64,000 nt of DNA from Candidatus Saccharibacteria bacterium UBA6039 (GTDB taxonomy: Bacteria; Patescibacteriota; Saccharimonadia; Saccharimonadales; Saccharimonadaceae): the NCBI GenBank assembly GCA_002427805.1, contig DIZB01000030.1, positions 1 to 64,000 of the forward strand, read 5' to 3'. The notes beneath the pieces were generated by a model that saw nothing but the letters and a program-made list of their open reading frames with translations, was not told the origin of the DNA and did not search any database. Shown here piece after piece: positions 42,667-50,218 of this stretch. The position numbers were made by a program, and so were the translations under genes. Numbering within the stretch: position 1 is the stretch's first letter; every line of letters begins with the position of its first letter.

Positions 42667-43599
42667 ATGAGAAAACGTAGTAGTACTAAAATAGTCAGTG
42701 GCGCATTTATAGCTGTCGGTATATTTGTCATTAGTCTAATAATAGGCATAAGCCCTGTTGCGCGGGCAGCACAGTCGACGGTCAACTTAGGAACAGCTGC
42801 ACCGTTTGCTATCTTGGCTGGCACACCTAATATTACGGATGCCGGTAACACATCCGTTATTACGGGGAATGTCGGATTGAGTCCGGCAACAGGCGCCGGC
42901 ATTGGTCTTCTCTGTTCACAAGTAACGGGTACCATTTACTCCGTTGATGCAGCTGGTCCGTTACCGTGTAGAATCACGAATGGTCCACTGATGGTCACCG
43001 CGAAGAATGATCTTGATACTGCCTATATTGATGCCGCAGGACGAACACCACTCACGACTGTCCCGACTGAACTTGGCGGGACGACACTAGTTGCCGGTGT
43101 GTACAATTCGGTATCAACAACTTTTGGTATTACCGCAGGAGCCGGAGCATTGACCCTGAACGGTCAAGGTGATCCCTCATCTGTATTTATCTTCCAAGCA
43201 CCGTTTAGCGGTAATGGATTGACGGTTGGAGATGGCAGCACAGTAGCACTTATTAATGGCGCCCAGGCTTGTAACGTCTTTTGGCGTGTTGATACTGCAA
43301 GTGTTGGGACAACGGCTAACTTTGTAGGAACAATACTTGCTCTCAACTCTATAACCGCCACAAACGGGGCAACCATCTCAGGCAGGTTACTTGCAAGAAA
43401 TGGAAATGTTACCCTTATTAACGATACCATTACGACACCGACTTGTGCAGGAAGCGGTTCATCCAACAACACCGTTCCCGGGTTACCTAATACAGGACTT
43501 TTCGGCAATCAAAGTCTATTGTGGGCTATCATTCCTCCAACTATTGTTTTGACAATTTTGCTACTTGTCTATATTGGTCGTAGAAAACACTTGATTTAG
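42667..43599 (+). CDS. DUF3494 (ice-binding-like) surface protein with LPNTG sorting signal
   Basis: 310 residues. Signal peptide to about 35 (ending VARAA), DUF3494 beta-solenoid domain (about 40-260) with VNLGTAAPFAILAGTPNITD, ITGNVGLSPATG, LNGQGDPSSVFIFQAP and AISGRLLARNG-like ISGRLLARNGNVTLI. The C-terminus has VPGLPNTG, a helix (LLWAIIPPTIVLTILLLVYIG) and RRKHLI: a sortase substrate. DUF3494 proteins bind ice or act as adhesins; here an adhesin is likelier. The sortase gene starts 7 bp later. Confidence 0.9.
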   Translation: MRKRSSTKIVSGAFIAVGIFVISLIIGISPVARAAQSTVNLGTAAPFAILAGTPNITDAGNTSVITGNVGLSPATGAGIGLLCSQVTGTIYSVDAAGPLPCRITNGPLMVTAKNDLDTAYIDAAGRTPLTTVPTELGGTTLVAGVYNSVSTTFGITAGAGALTLNGQGDPSSVFIFQAPFSGNGLTVGDGSTVALINGAQACNVFWRVDTASVGTTANFVGTILALNSITATNGATISGRLLARNGNVTLINDTITTPTCAGSGSSNNTVPGLPNTGLFGNQSLLWAIIPPTIVLTILLLVYIGRRKHLI

Positions 43600-43606
43600 A
43601 TATTCT

Positions 43607-44260
43607 ATGCGAAGCCTACGCGCTAAGAAGTCATCCCAGACTATATTGCGACGGATAGTATTGTTTGTTGGCGTGCCAGTGGTATCAGCATGCCTCACAT
43701 TCATGTTTCTGTACGCCCTTGTACCCGTTACGTATAGTTTTATAGTACCAGCGAAAACAACCATTATGGCACCGGCTTCCCCTAAAGTTAACGTGACCGG
43801 ATTTGCTGCTGTCGTGGTCGTACCACCAGTACGTCTTCAGATTACAAGTATTCATGTAGATACCATAATCTACGACGCAGGACTGACAGGTAGTGGTGAT
43901 ATGGATATAAGTGAAAATCCTGATGAAGTTGCGTGGTACCAGTTTGGTCCGAAACCTGGAGAAATAGGGAGTGCTGTAATTGCCGGACATTACGGCTGGA
44001 AGGACGGACGCGGTTCGATTTTCAACAATCTCCATACAGTCGTAAAGGGTGATGAAATTTCTGTCTATGATCAAAAAGGTGTTAAAAAGACATTTATTGT
44101 GCAGGCGACTCAGCTATATGATCCTCAGGCGGACGCAACGAAAGTATTTACCTCTACCGATAAGAAAGCACATCTTAACTTGGTTACCTGCGAAGGAGCG
44201 TGGGTTGATAATAAGAACAGCTACTCTAACCGACTAGTGGTTTTTACTGATCTAAAGTAA
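43607..44260 (+). CDS. Sortase (class D/E/F-like)
   Basis: Transpeptidase that cuts LPxTG-type signals and attaches proteins to the wall. 217 residues: one N-terminal helix (IVLFVGVPVVSACLTFMFLYALV), catalytic His in IAGHYGWKDGRGSIFNNL, catalytic Cys in LNLVTCEGAW, Arg in SNRLVVF. It follows the LPNTG protein by 7 bp, so that protein is the probable dedicated substrate. The subclass is uncertain. Confidence 0.92.
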   Translation: MRSLRAKKSSQTILRRIVLFVGVPVVSACLTFMFLYALVPVTYSFIVPAKTTIMAPASPKVNVTGFAAVVVVPPVRLQITSIHVDTIIYDAGLTGSGDMDISENPDEVAWYQFGPKPGEIGSAVIAGHYGWKDGRGSIFNNLHTVVKGDEISVYDQKGVKKTFIVQATQLYDPQADATKVFTSTDKKAHLNLVTCEGAWVDNKNSYSNRLVVFTDLK

Positions 44261-44296
44261 AAAATTAGCGTCCGAAGACGCTAAAAATCATATTTT
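44260..44296. repeat. 37-bp hairpin block, copy 2
   Basis: Perfect repeat of 42293-42329; stem 44265-44272 / 44277-44284. It overlaps the last base of the sortase stop. The two copies diverge right after the block (one extra T here), so both have homologous flanks: a 36-codon ORF begins at the end of each. Confidence 0.85.
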
Positions 44297-44406
44297 TGGC
44301 GAGATCGATAGGTTCGAAATGGAACTTAATACGGTCTGAGATGATTACTATGAGCAAGATCGTTGAACATTTTCATAAAGAGTCCCTATTAAGTGACAGG
44401 GATTAA
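44296..44406 (+). CDS. 36-codon ORF, family copy B
   Basis: TTG-initiated, exactly 36 codons, core KWNLIRSEMITMSKIVE. Shares Trp9, Asn10, Ile12, Glu15, Ile17 and Ile22 with copies A and C but is the most diverged. No ribosome site is evident. Alternative: the conserved part is an RNA. Confidence 0.4.
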   Translation: MARSIGSKWNLIRSEMITMSKIVEHFHKESLLSDRD

Positions 44407-44473
44407 ACTAGTTAGCACTTATGCTTGCGACCCTCACGAAAAGCACTTATCATATAAGTCTAGGGAGTCTGAT

Positions 44474-45271
44474 ATGCCAAAGAATAACTCATCTGTAGAA
44501 GTAGCCGCTGAACCATCTCAACAGTTGGCAGAGGCATGGACAGAACACACAAGGCAACGCTATCAATATGATGCACAACTTAGTCAGCAAGCAATTGATA
44601 TTGCCGAAGCCATAGCGGCAGGCGCTCCCGCCAGCCTAGAGCAGTTTGTCTATGCTTCACTCGGAGCTCATCCTGATTGGAAAAAGCTCTATGAGCAAAT
44701 TGCTACAGTAAACGAACAGCTACAATCCAACGTGCCTCTTGCACTGTTTTCAAAAGGCACAATGCGCTACTTCGGCTACCCTGAACGATTTGGAACCTGG
44801 TCTCGTCATGGCAACACGAGCCATGACCACAATGCATTTACTTATACATTTGAAACTTCAGAGCAGCGTGACGCAAAGCTTTCTAAGTTAATTCCACGAC
44901 TAGGTCAGACAGCCAATAGTACAGTTAGTAGCTATTTTTCTACGCTTTCACTTCCAATGCGAACCTTATACGATATGCAGAAGGTTGATACATTTGGTAG
45001 CTTTAGAGATGTAAAACAAGGTGATACCGAGCTAAAGAATATGTTTAGAAGTTCCAGTTCAGCAACCTACAGAGCTCCGTATCCTGATGCGCAGTACGAC
45101 TTCCATATGACAACCGTAGATGACGAAGAACCTGGTGAGAAACTTGTTGTCGCTTCAGGTATGCATGATATTGTAAAACTTGCGAGTAAGAGTCTGACTG
45201 ATGTAAACCTACGTCATCTAAAGTTTGCTATGAAACACGAAGAAAACGACTTCGAACAAGGCGCTGATTAA
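44474..45271 (+). CDS. Cytosolic protein of unknown function, 265 residues
   Basis: ATG 44474 has GGGAG 6 nt upstream, better than the open GTG start at 44393. Polar first 30 residues, then helical with SLEQFVYASLGAHPDWKKLY, later mixed with YFGYPERFGTWSRHG. No signal or membrane segment, no known domain. Flanked by two 36-codon ORFs and ends at a terminator. Confidence 0.6.
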   Translation: MPKNNSSVEVAAEPSQQLAEAWTEHTRQRYQYDAQLSQQAIDIAEAIAAGAPASLEQFVYASLGAHPDWKKLYEQIATVNEQLQSNVPLALFSKGTMRYFGYPERFGTWSRHGNTSHDHNAFTYTFETSEQRDAKLSKLIPRLGQTANSTVSSYFSTLSLPMRTLYDMQKVDTFGSFRDVKQGDTELKNMFRSSSSATYRAPYPDAQYDFHMTTVDDEEPGEKLVVASGMHDIVKLASKSLTDVNLRHLKFAMKHEENDFEQGAD

Positions 45272-45296
45272 CTATTGAAAAGGCGCAACACCTATT

Positions 45297-45325
45297 TAAA
45301 AAGCTCCCACAAAAGGAGCTCTTTT
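45297..45325. terminator. Bidirectional terminator before copy C
   Basis: AGCTCC (45302-45307), loop CACAAAA, GGAGCT (45315-45320), flanked by A-run and CTTTT. It takes the position of the 37-bp hairpin block but has a different sequence. Confidence 0.75.
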
Positions 45326-45337
45326 AAACATGATTTC

Positions 45338-45448
45338 ATGGTAGACACGATACACATACCCTGGAACCAAATCAAACATGAACTGATTGAGATGGGTCGC
45401 ATTGTTTTCATTGTGAATAATGCCAATAGTCTAACAATTAGGTCCTAG
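45338..45448 (+). CDS. 36-codon ORF, family copy C
   Basis: ATG start, exactly 36 codons: MVDTIHIPWNQIKHELIEMG then a hydrophobic run IVFIV and a polar end. Closest to copy A (WNQIxHELIE). Like A and B it lies 35-70 nt behind an unrelated gene and just after a hairpin. No ribosome site is seen. Confidence 0.45.
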   Translation: MVDTIHIPWNQIKHELIEMGRIVFIVNNANSLTIRS

Positions 45449-45532
45449 CAATAGAACTATTAGTCCGTTCTAAACATGGAACCATGCTAGTAAGAATTTT
45501 GTTTGAATTTGCTCTTGACAGTTACAAAACGC

Positions 45533-45661
45533 ACCGGGATTCCCGGGTATGCAGTAAAAAACAGGAATCCCGGTCGTAATCTGACGTATTCACCGGGAAT
45601 CACGCTATTGATAGTTTTACCGGGATTCCCGGTAACTTGACAAAAACATGCCAATCCCGGT
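45533..45661. promoter_or_regulatory. Array of five palindromic operator sites
   Basis: Consensus ACCGGGA[TA]TCCCGGT. Site 1 at 45533-45548 (near perfect), site 2 about 45560-45574 (two mismatches), site 3 at 45592-45606 (right half degraded), site 4 at 45619-45633 (perfect; 19-bp palindrome with TTA/TAA), site 5 a right half AATCCCGGT at 45653-45661. Centres are 27-32 bp apart. Site 4 ends 3 bp before the -35 and site 5 abuts the -10. Confidence 0.85.
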
Positions 45662-45666
45662 ATAAT
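45637..45666 (+). promoter_or_regulatory. Promoter of the GHKL/STAS operon
   Basis: TTGACA (45637-45642), 18-bp spacer, TATAAT (45661-45666), 7 nt before ATG 45674. A second TTGACA at 45515-45520 has no good -10. Operator sites 4 and 5 bracket the -35 and fill the spacer, as expected for repression. Confidence 0.88.
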
Positions 45667-45673
45667 GGCTGAT

Positions 45674-46621
45674 ATGAAGATACACGTACCGAATAGTGCA
45701 TTCATTGGAAATATTGACCCTTTTATAGCAGGTCTTGATGTCACAGATCCCTCTAAATTGGAAATTACTACAAATGATCGCTGGATTGCAGTGCACCCTG
45801 TAGTGCTGTGTATGTTAGCCGCACTTGGCAAGAAAGCCAATATTGTTACTATTGATAACGTAACGGCTAGCTCAGGCCATTATATGACTCGTATGGGCCT
45901 GTATGATTACCTTGGTATTAGTTCACCCGACCACATCGAAGAGCACGATGCTGCAGGAAGATTTATTCCACTTACTACGATCACCAGTTCACTAGAGTTA
46001 AGTAACTTTCTGAATGATGTGGTTCCTATCCTTCATTTACCACCAGAACAATCACGCTCAATTAGATATATCCTGAGCGAGTTGGTGCGTAATGTACTGG
46101 AACACTCGTTTTCAGACGGCGGCGCCATTGTTGCAGCGCAATATTACAAAAAGACTAACACGATTCGTATTGGTATTGTCGATTCAGGTATCGGTATCGC
46201 TGCAAGCATGGTGAGCACATACCATCCCAAAGATGATTTACAGGCTATTAAATTCTCACTTGTACCCGGTATAACTGGTACCACGACACGGGAGGGCGGA
46301 ACCGACTATAATGCGGGTGCTGGATTGTTCTTCATTAAGTCAATTGCATCAATTAACGAAGACTTATTCCTTATTTATAGCGGATCTTCAATGTATAAGC
46401 TTTTAAAAAATACGAAGAAGCGATTATATGCTGATCCTGAAAAAGATAAACACTCCGAGAAGACGGATCTACCGTACTGGCAAGGCACTGTGGTGGGTAT
46501 AGATATTAACCTCAATTCAACCGAGGCGTTCACTAGCCTGCTGTCATTAATTCAAGATACTTACTCCGAGGCTGTTAAAGAACGAAGAAAAGAACGATAT
46601 AGAAGGGCAAGGTTTATATGA
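45674..46621 (+). CDS. GHKL (histidine-kinase-like) ATPase
   Basis: 315 residues from ATG 45674; ATG 45665 overlaps the -10 and cannot be in the mRNA. The first 120 residues are a mixed domain with VHPVVLCMLAALGKKANIVT, like the STAS-side part of such proteins. The ATPase has N-box ILSELVRNVLEHSFSDGG, G1 IVDSGIGIAASM and G2 DYNAGAGLFFIKSIA. No His phospho-acceptor domain or membrane part. Analogous to anti-sigma or SpoIIAB-like kinases. Overlaps the STAS-like gene by 4 bp. Confidence 0.88.
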   Translation: MKIHVPNSAFIGNIDPFIAGLDVTDPSKLEITTNDRWIAVHPVVLCMLAALGKKANIVTIDNVTASSGHYMTRMGLYDYLGISSPDHIEEHDAAGRFIPLTTITSSLELSNFLNDVVPILHLPPEQSRSIRYILSELVRNVLEHSFSDGGAIVAAQYYKKTNTIRIGIVDSGIGIAASMVSTYHPKDDLQAIKFSLVPGITGTTTREGGTDYNAGAGLFFIKSIASINEDLFLIYSGSSMYKLLKNTKKRLYADPEKDKHSEKTDLPYWQGTVVGIDINLNSTEAFTSLLSLIQDTYSEAVKERRKERYRRARFI

Positions 46622-46941
46622 TAGATAAAGATGATCTTACTAATACTAATTCGATAACAATCGCACTTCTGAAGATTGTTGGTCAATTTGCAGAAAACAA
46701 AGACCTAGGAAGAGACGTGCGAGTACAAAAGATTGAACCTAACCTTGCGAAGGGTAAGAAAATCATATTAGACTTTACCGGCATAGAAGGTGCGACTCAG
46801 TCATTTGTTCACTCAATGATTAGCCAAGTAATAAGAGATAATGGTAGCGATGTGTTGGAGTCAATCTTCTTCAAGGGGTGTTCCGAGCCAGTGCGTGCGA
46901 TTATAAATATAGTCGTAGACTACATGCAACAAACAGATTGA
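46618..46941 (+). CDS. STAS-like DUF4325 protein
   Basis: 107 residues. GKKIILDFTGIEGATQSFVHSMISQVIR fits the STAS-like DUF4325 pattern (strand, then a Ser/Thr-rich turn and helix), as in proteins found beside GHKL ATPases. The paired layout recalls SpoIIAA/SpoIIAB, where the ATPase phosphorylates the STAS protein; a Ser or Thr in ATQSFVHS could be the site (inference). Confidence 0.82.
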   Translation: MIDKDDLTNTNSITIALLKIVGQFAENKDLGRDVRVQKIEPNLAKGKKIILDFTGIEGATQSFVHSMISQVIRDNGSDVLESIFFKGCSEPVRAIINIVVDYMQQTD

Positions 46942-46953
46942 ACTAGAATAAAT

Positions 46954-46980
46954 ATAGAACCACCCGAAGATGGTTCTATT
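46954..46980 (+). terminator. Hairpin after the GHKL/STAS operon
   Basis: ATAGAACCA (46954-46962), loop CCCGAAGA, TGGTTCTAT (46971-46979). The T-run is weak (TTCTAT), so termination may be partial. Confidence 0.65.
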
Positions 46981-46990
46981 CTATGATTAC

Positions 46991-47067
46991 TGGTAGTAGC
47001 GACAGGAATTGAACCTGTGACCTCAAGCTTATGAGTCTTGCGCTCTAACCAACTGAGCTACGCTACC
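46991..47067 (-). tRNA. tRNA-Met (CAT), elongator type
   Basis: Acceptor GGTAGCG / CGCTACT (1:72 is G-T), A73, encoded CCA, D arm GCTCAGTTGGTTAGAGC, anticodon loop CTCATAA, T arm ACAGG / CCTGT. Positions 31:39 would be A-G, leaving a four-pair anticodon stem. The D arm matches elongator tRNA-Met; Ile2 cannot be fully excluded. Confidence 0.9.
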
Positions 47068-47133
47068 ATAACGTATACGGGCACAGGCATGATTGTAGCA
47101 AAAACGAGGCTGGTTTTCTAGGGGTAGACCAGA

Positions 47134-48000
47134 CTAGTTGGAGGTAGACGGTGCTGAAGCTGTAGGGGACGTTGTATCCGAGGTGCCATCTGTCGTCTTT
47201 GTCGAGCTATCACTAGTTGACGTAGATGTGGATGAACCAAGAGCTGCTGAGAGCGTTGAGGTTGCTGCCTGTGCAGCTGTGACGAAGGCGGCGTTAGCTG
47301 CTTTTATTGCTGCGTTACGAGTAGCAATCAAGCTTTTAATATCACTTGTTACCTTATCCGCATTACGGGCAGTTTGGAGATTGGTTCGAGCAGTTTTAAC
47401 TGTTGCACGAAGGGTATCGAGGACGCCTGTTCCAGAGCCACAGTTAGCGGCAGCCGTACTAAAGGCGGCTGCAATGGCCGCTTGGTAGGTAGCAACGGCG
47501 CTAGTAAGACTACTTTGGTGTGTTTGTACATCTTTTGCAAGGGCCGTACGATACGCAGCTCGTGCGGCATCTACTGCTGTTGCACGGGTTGCTTGAGCAC
47601 TCTTCATCGTCGTTTGAAATGTTTCGATGGCTGTGAGTTGTGCTGTCGTGAGGCCTGGGGTTGCTTTAAGAGCGGCAATCTTTGAGTCAAATTCTGTACT
47701 GGCCGTTGTTCGTGCTGCAGCCACTTTTTGATCTATTGCTGCCTGGTTGGCTGCTATGTCCGACAGACGTTTTGCAAAGTCACTATCCATCGACCCTACA
47801 TGCGTGGAAAGGCTTGCCTCATTTTTAGTCTGAAGTGTGATAATACGTGTACAGATATTTGTGCTTGTAGTCGACTTTGTTGTCGTGGTGTTGGTCGTGG
47901 TCGAGTCTTCGGCAAATGATGGCACGGCGGTGACAACACCAACAATCACGGCAAGACCGCTGAGTCCAATTAACTTAAGGCTCTTAGAAATCATTTTCAT
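47134..48000 (-). CDS. Secreted Ala-rich coiled-coil protein
   Basis: 288 residues from ATG 48000, with AGGAGA about 8 nt upstream. Signal peptide (LIGLSGLAVIVGVVTAVPSFA), a Thr-rich linker, then a long Ala/Thr-rich helix (about 50-260) with two Cys, and a Ser/Thr tail. Start overlaps the upstream gene by 17 bp. Function unknown; possibly a stalk or wall-associated protein. Confidence 0.7.
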   Translation of the reverse strand: MKMISKSLKLIGLSGLAVIVGVVTAVPSFAEDSTTTNTTTTKSTTSTNICTRIITLQTKNEASLSTHVGSMDSDFAKRLSDIAANQAAIDQKVAAARTTASTEFDSKIAALKATPGLTTAQLTAIETFQTTMKSAQATRATAVDAARAAYRTALAKDVQTHQSSLTSAVATYQAAIAAAFSTAAANCGSGTGVLDTLRATVKTARTNLQTARNADKVTSDIKSLIATRNAAIKAANAAFVTAAQAATSTLSAALGSSTSTSTSDSSTKTTDGTSDTTSPTASAPSTSN

Positions 48001-48448
48001 TGACACTGTCTCCTGTGTTACCTGCTGAGGTGCTTGCGTCGCTACCGGCGCTACTATCATCAGTATTAGTAATATTTTGTTCGGTTGTTGCATCAGTCGT
48101 GAACGTATTAGCTGCACTCGTGAGCGTTGGGTTAGAGCTTGTGATTGTGGTGATTGGTGCCGTCGTCTGAGGTGACGAAGTAGTTGTCTCGTTAGCTGTC
48201 GATTTTGTTGACGTAGGGCTCAGGAATGCATAGATAAGACAGCCTGCAATAATGATAATCGCCGCAATAACACTCACAAGAATGAGGAGCTTTTTAGAAG
48301 ATTTTTTTGGCATCGGCATAAGTGATGGGCCTACAGGTACTACTTGAGGAGCTACTGATGGTGATTCTGGTACTGTAGCGACCAGGGGTGTTTGTGGTGT
48401 AGGTTCTTCTGGGGTAATGGGCGGTTGAATTGGTTCTTGTGGTTCCAT
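47984..48448 (-). CDS. Membrane protein with Pro-rich cytoplasmic head and Ser/Thr-rich tail
   Basis: 154 residues. Pro-rich first 45 residues (QPPITPEEPTPQTP), one helix (LLILVSVIAAIIIIAGCLIYAFL), then about 85 low-complexity Thr/Ser/Asn residues outside. Likely coupled to the coiled-coil gene it overlaps. No family recognised. Confidence 0.65.
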   Translation of the reverse strand: MEPQEPIQPPITPEEPTPQTPLVATVPESPSVAPQVVPVGPSLMPMPKKSSKKLLILVSVIAAIIIIAGCLIYAFLSPTSTKSTANETTTSSPQTTAPITTITSSNPTLTSAANTFTTDATTEQNITNTDDSSAGSDASTSAGNTGDSVNENDF

Positions 48449-48537
48449 ATCGTTCCTTATATTAGTTGCGCTTACTATTATCGTACGGTTTTGCTTATGT
48501 GTAAATGGTTACGGCTATATTTTTATCATTAAGCGGC

Positions 48538-48553
48538 GTACAATGTAGTGTAC
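48538..48553. promoter_or_regulatory. Palindrome in the leader of the Y-family polymerase operon
   Basis: GTACA-N6-TGTAC. It covers a -10-like TACAAT (48539-48544). No good -35 is seen. It may be the operator that makes the downstream polymerase genes damage-inducible, but it does not match a LexA box I know. Confidence 0.4.
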
Positions 48554-48559
48554 TTCCCT

Positions 48560-48688
48560 GTGATACACACCGACCCAGTCAAGGCGTCCCTCACGGCAGG
48601 ATTATTCAAAATCGTCTTCGGATTCTCGTTAGAAACGGACAAGAAAACGGACGAAATTATCGAAATCGTTTCTCTACTAAATATATAG
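48560..48688 (+). CDS. Possible 42-residue protein upstream of the polymerase operon
   Basis: GTG-started frame: MIHTDPVKASLTAGLFKIVF, then GFSLETDKKTDEIIEIVSLL. Amphipathic helices, stop 12 bp before the 48701 start, whose ribosome site AGAGGA overlaps the stop. Could be a small accessory protein; no family recognised. Confidence 0.35.
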   Translation: MIHTDPVKASLTAGLFKIVFGFSLETDKKTDEIIEIVSLLNI

Positions 48689-48700
48689 AGGATTTTTGAT

Positions 48701-48967
48701 ATGAATAGTGAAACTTTTTTGAATGAACGTGTCCAGGTAGTAGCAACTTTTAGTACTGGGTATCACCCATGTCATCCAGTGAAATTTAAACGGGCGAGTG
48801 GGCGAGAAGTTACCGTGACTGAACTTGGGCTTAGGCACCCGGGAGGTAATGGTCAGCGGATGCTTCATATATTTGACGTGACCGATGGTGGCACAGACTA
48901 CCGTTTAGAGTTTGATGCCGAACGCTTGACGTGGCATCTCACTATGGAGGCTGATCATTATGAGTAA
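48701..48967 (+). CDS. Small partner protein of the Y-family polymerase
   Basis: 88 residues, RBS AGAGGA. Beta-rich: ERVQVVATFSTGYHPCHPVKFKRAS, then REVTVTELGLRHPGGNGQRM and YRLEFDAERLTWHLT. Overlaps the polymerase by 8 bp. It resembles in size and position the small beta proteins coupled to ImuB/UmuC-type polymerases (DUF6504-like or YolD-like partners), but homology is not certain. Confidence 0.65.
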   Translation: MNSETFLNERVQVVATFSTGYHPCHPVKFKRASGREVTVTELGLRHPGGNGQRMLHIFDVTDGGTDYRLEFDAERLTWHLTMEADHYE

Positions 48968-50189
48968 GTATAATACCGAACGTTCGCTCATCATGCATAT
49001 AGACCTCAATAGTTGTTTTGCGACAGTCGAGCAACAAGCACGGCCGATGCTACGCGGCAAACCCGTTGCCATTGTGAATCGCCGGACGGAACACACGGCC
49101 ATTGTGACGGCCAGTTACGAAGCCAAGAGTAGGGGTGTGACGGTGGGCATGAAACTGCGTGATGCTCGAGTGTTGGTACCGGATATTATTGCGCTTGAAA
49201 GTGACCCGGCCAAATATCGTCATGTCTATCACCAATTACTCTCCATTATGCAGGATTACTCAGCGCACGTGACCATGAAGAGCATTGATGAAGGGATAAT
49301 CGATTTTCATGACAGCACGGCTGCGATGGTCGGTCGAGACCTGCAAGATATTGGGCAAGAGATAAAACAGCGCCTCAAAGACGAAATTGGTGTGTGGATG
49401 CGTTGTAACGTGGGCATTAGCACCAATCGATTTCTTGCGAAGACTGCCGCCAGCCTTCATAAACCAGACGGCCTTGATGAGATTAACGCTCATAATCTGC
49501 GTGACGTATATAAAACGCTGAAACTGACTGATCTGACAGGAATTGCACGACACAATGAAGCGAGGCTCAACGCAGTAGGGATTTATACTCCCCTACAGTT
49601 TCTTGATGCGGAAGAGGAGGCACTCCAAAAAGTGGTTTTTAAAAGTATTGTTGGATCGCATTGGTACCAAAGGTTACGCGGCTTCGAAGTCGATGATAGA
49701 GAATCTGATGTCAAGCGGGTGGGTCGGCAATATGTTTTGGAGCGTTTTGACCTGTCTTTTGGGCAGATCTTGCAGCGTCTTCATCATTTATCGGAGTCTG
49801 TCGGGTCGCGTATGCGTATGCAAGATAAGGCTGCTCGCGGCATATATGTGTATGCCAAAACAAGGGATAGACAATACTGGCACGCGAGTTTTATGGCGCC
49901 GTCGGCCTTTTATACGAACCAAACAATTTACACGCTTGCTCGTCAGTTATTTGTACAGGCACCAACAAACCTGCGTGAGATAGGGTTGCACTGTTATGAA
50001 TTGCAACCAATGGGCGAGAGCCAACTGAGCCTGTTTGAAGATACAATTGTTCGTGAACATCACATTGCTGGAGCAATCGATGACATTAATAAACGATATG
50101 GCGAGCGGACGCTTCATTCGGCCGATACACTTGGCACGGGTATCTATGTGCATACCAAGATTCCATTTGGTAGCACGCGCTATTTGTAG
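48960..50189 (+). CDS. Y-family translesion DNA polymerase (DinB/UmuC type)
   Basis: 409 residues. Palm motif MHIDLNSCFATVEQQARPML with catalytic Asp and a Phe in the steric-gate region, second catalytic pair in SIDEGIIDF, then NVGISTNRFLAKTAASLHKPDG, HhH LTDLTGIARHNEARLNAVGI, little-finger domain, and a C-terminal QLSLF that is a consensus beta-clamp-binding motif. Active residues are intact. Error-prone or bypass synthesis, probably damage-induced together with the small upstream genes. Confidence 0.93.
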   Translation: MSKYNTERSLIMHIDLNSCFATVEQQARPMLRGKPVAIVNRRTEHTAIVTASYEAKSRGVTVGMKLRDARVLVPDIIALESDPAKYRHVYHQLLSIMQDYSAHVTMKSIDEGIIDFHDSTAAMVGRDLQDIGQEIKQRLKDEIGVWMRCNVGISTNRFLAKTAASLHKPDGLDEINAHNLRDVYKTLKLTDLTGIARHNEARLNAVGIYTPLQFLDAEEEALQKVVFKSIVGSHWYQRLRGFEVDDRESDVKRVGRQYVLERFDLSFGQILQRLHHLSESVGSRMRMQDKAARGIYVYAKTRDRQYWHASFMAPSAFYTNQTIYTLARQLFVQAPTNLREIGLHCYELQPMGESQLSLFEDTIVREHHIAGAIDDINKRYGERTLHSADTLGTGIYVHTKIPFGSTRYL

Positions 50190-50218
50190 TGTGCTATCAA
50201 GACGCTTATACTAATAAG

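Noticed and set aside
45200..45360. Minus-strand 27-codon frame across the copy C hairpin
   Set aside because: Copy A has a stop in the matching frame, so it is not shared by the family.
45533..45661. CRISPR array
   Set aside because: Repeats are 15-19 bp palindromes, imperfect, only five, surrounding a promoter, with no cas genes.
45665..45673. ATG 45665 as start of the GHKL ATPase
   Set aside because: It overlaps the TATAAT -10 box, so it would not be in the transcript.
50189..50218. N-terminal extension of the pilin
   Set aside because: The -10 TATACT lies inside it and the prepilin leader from ATG 50219 is complete.
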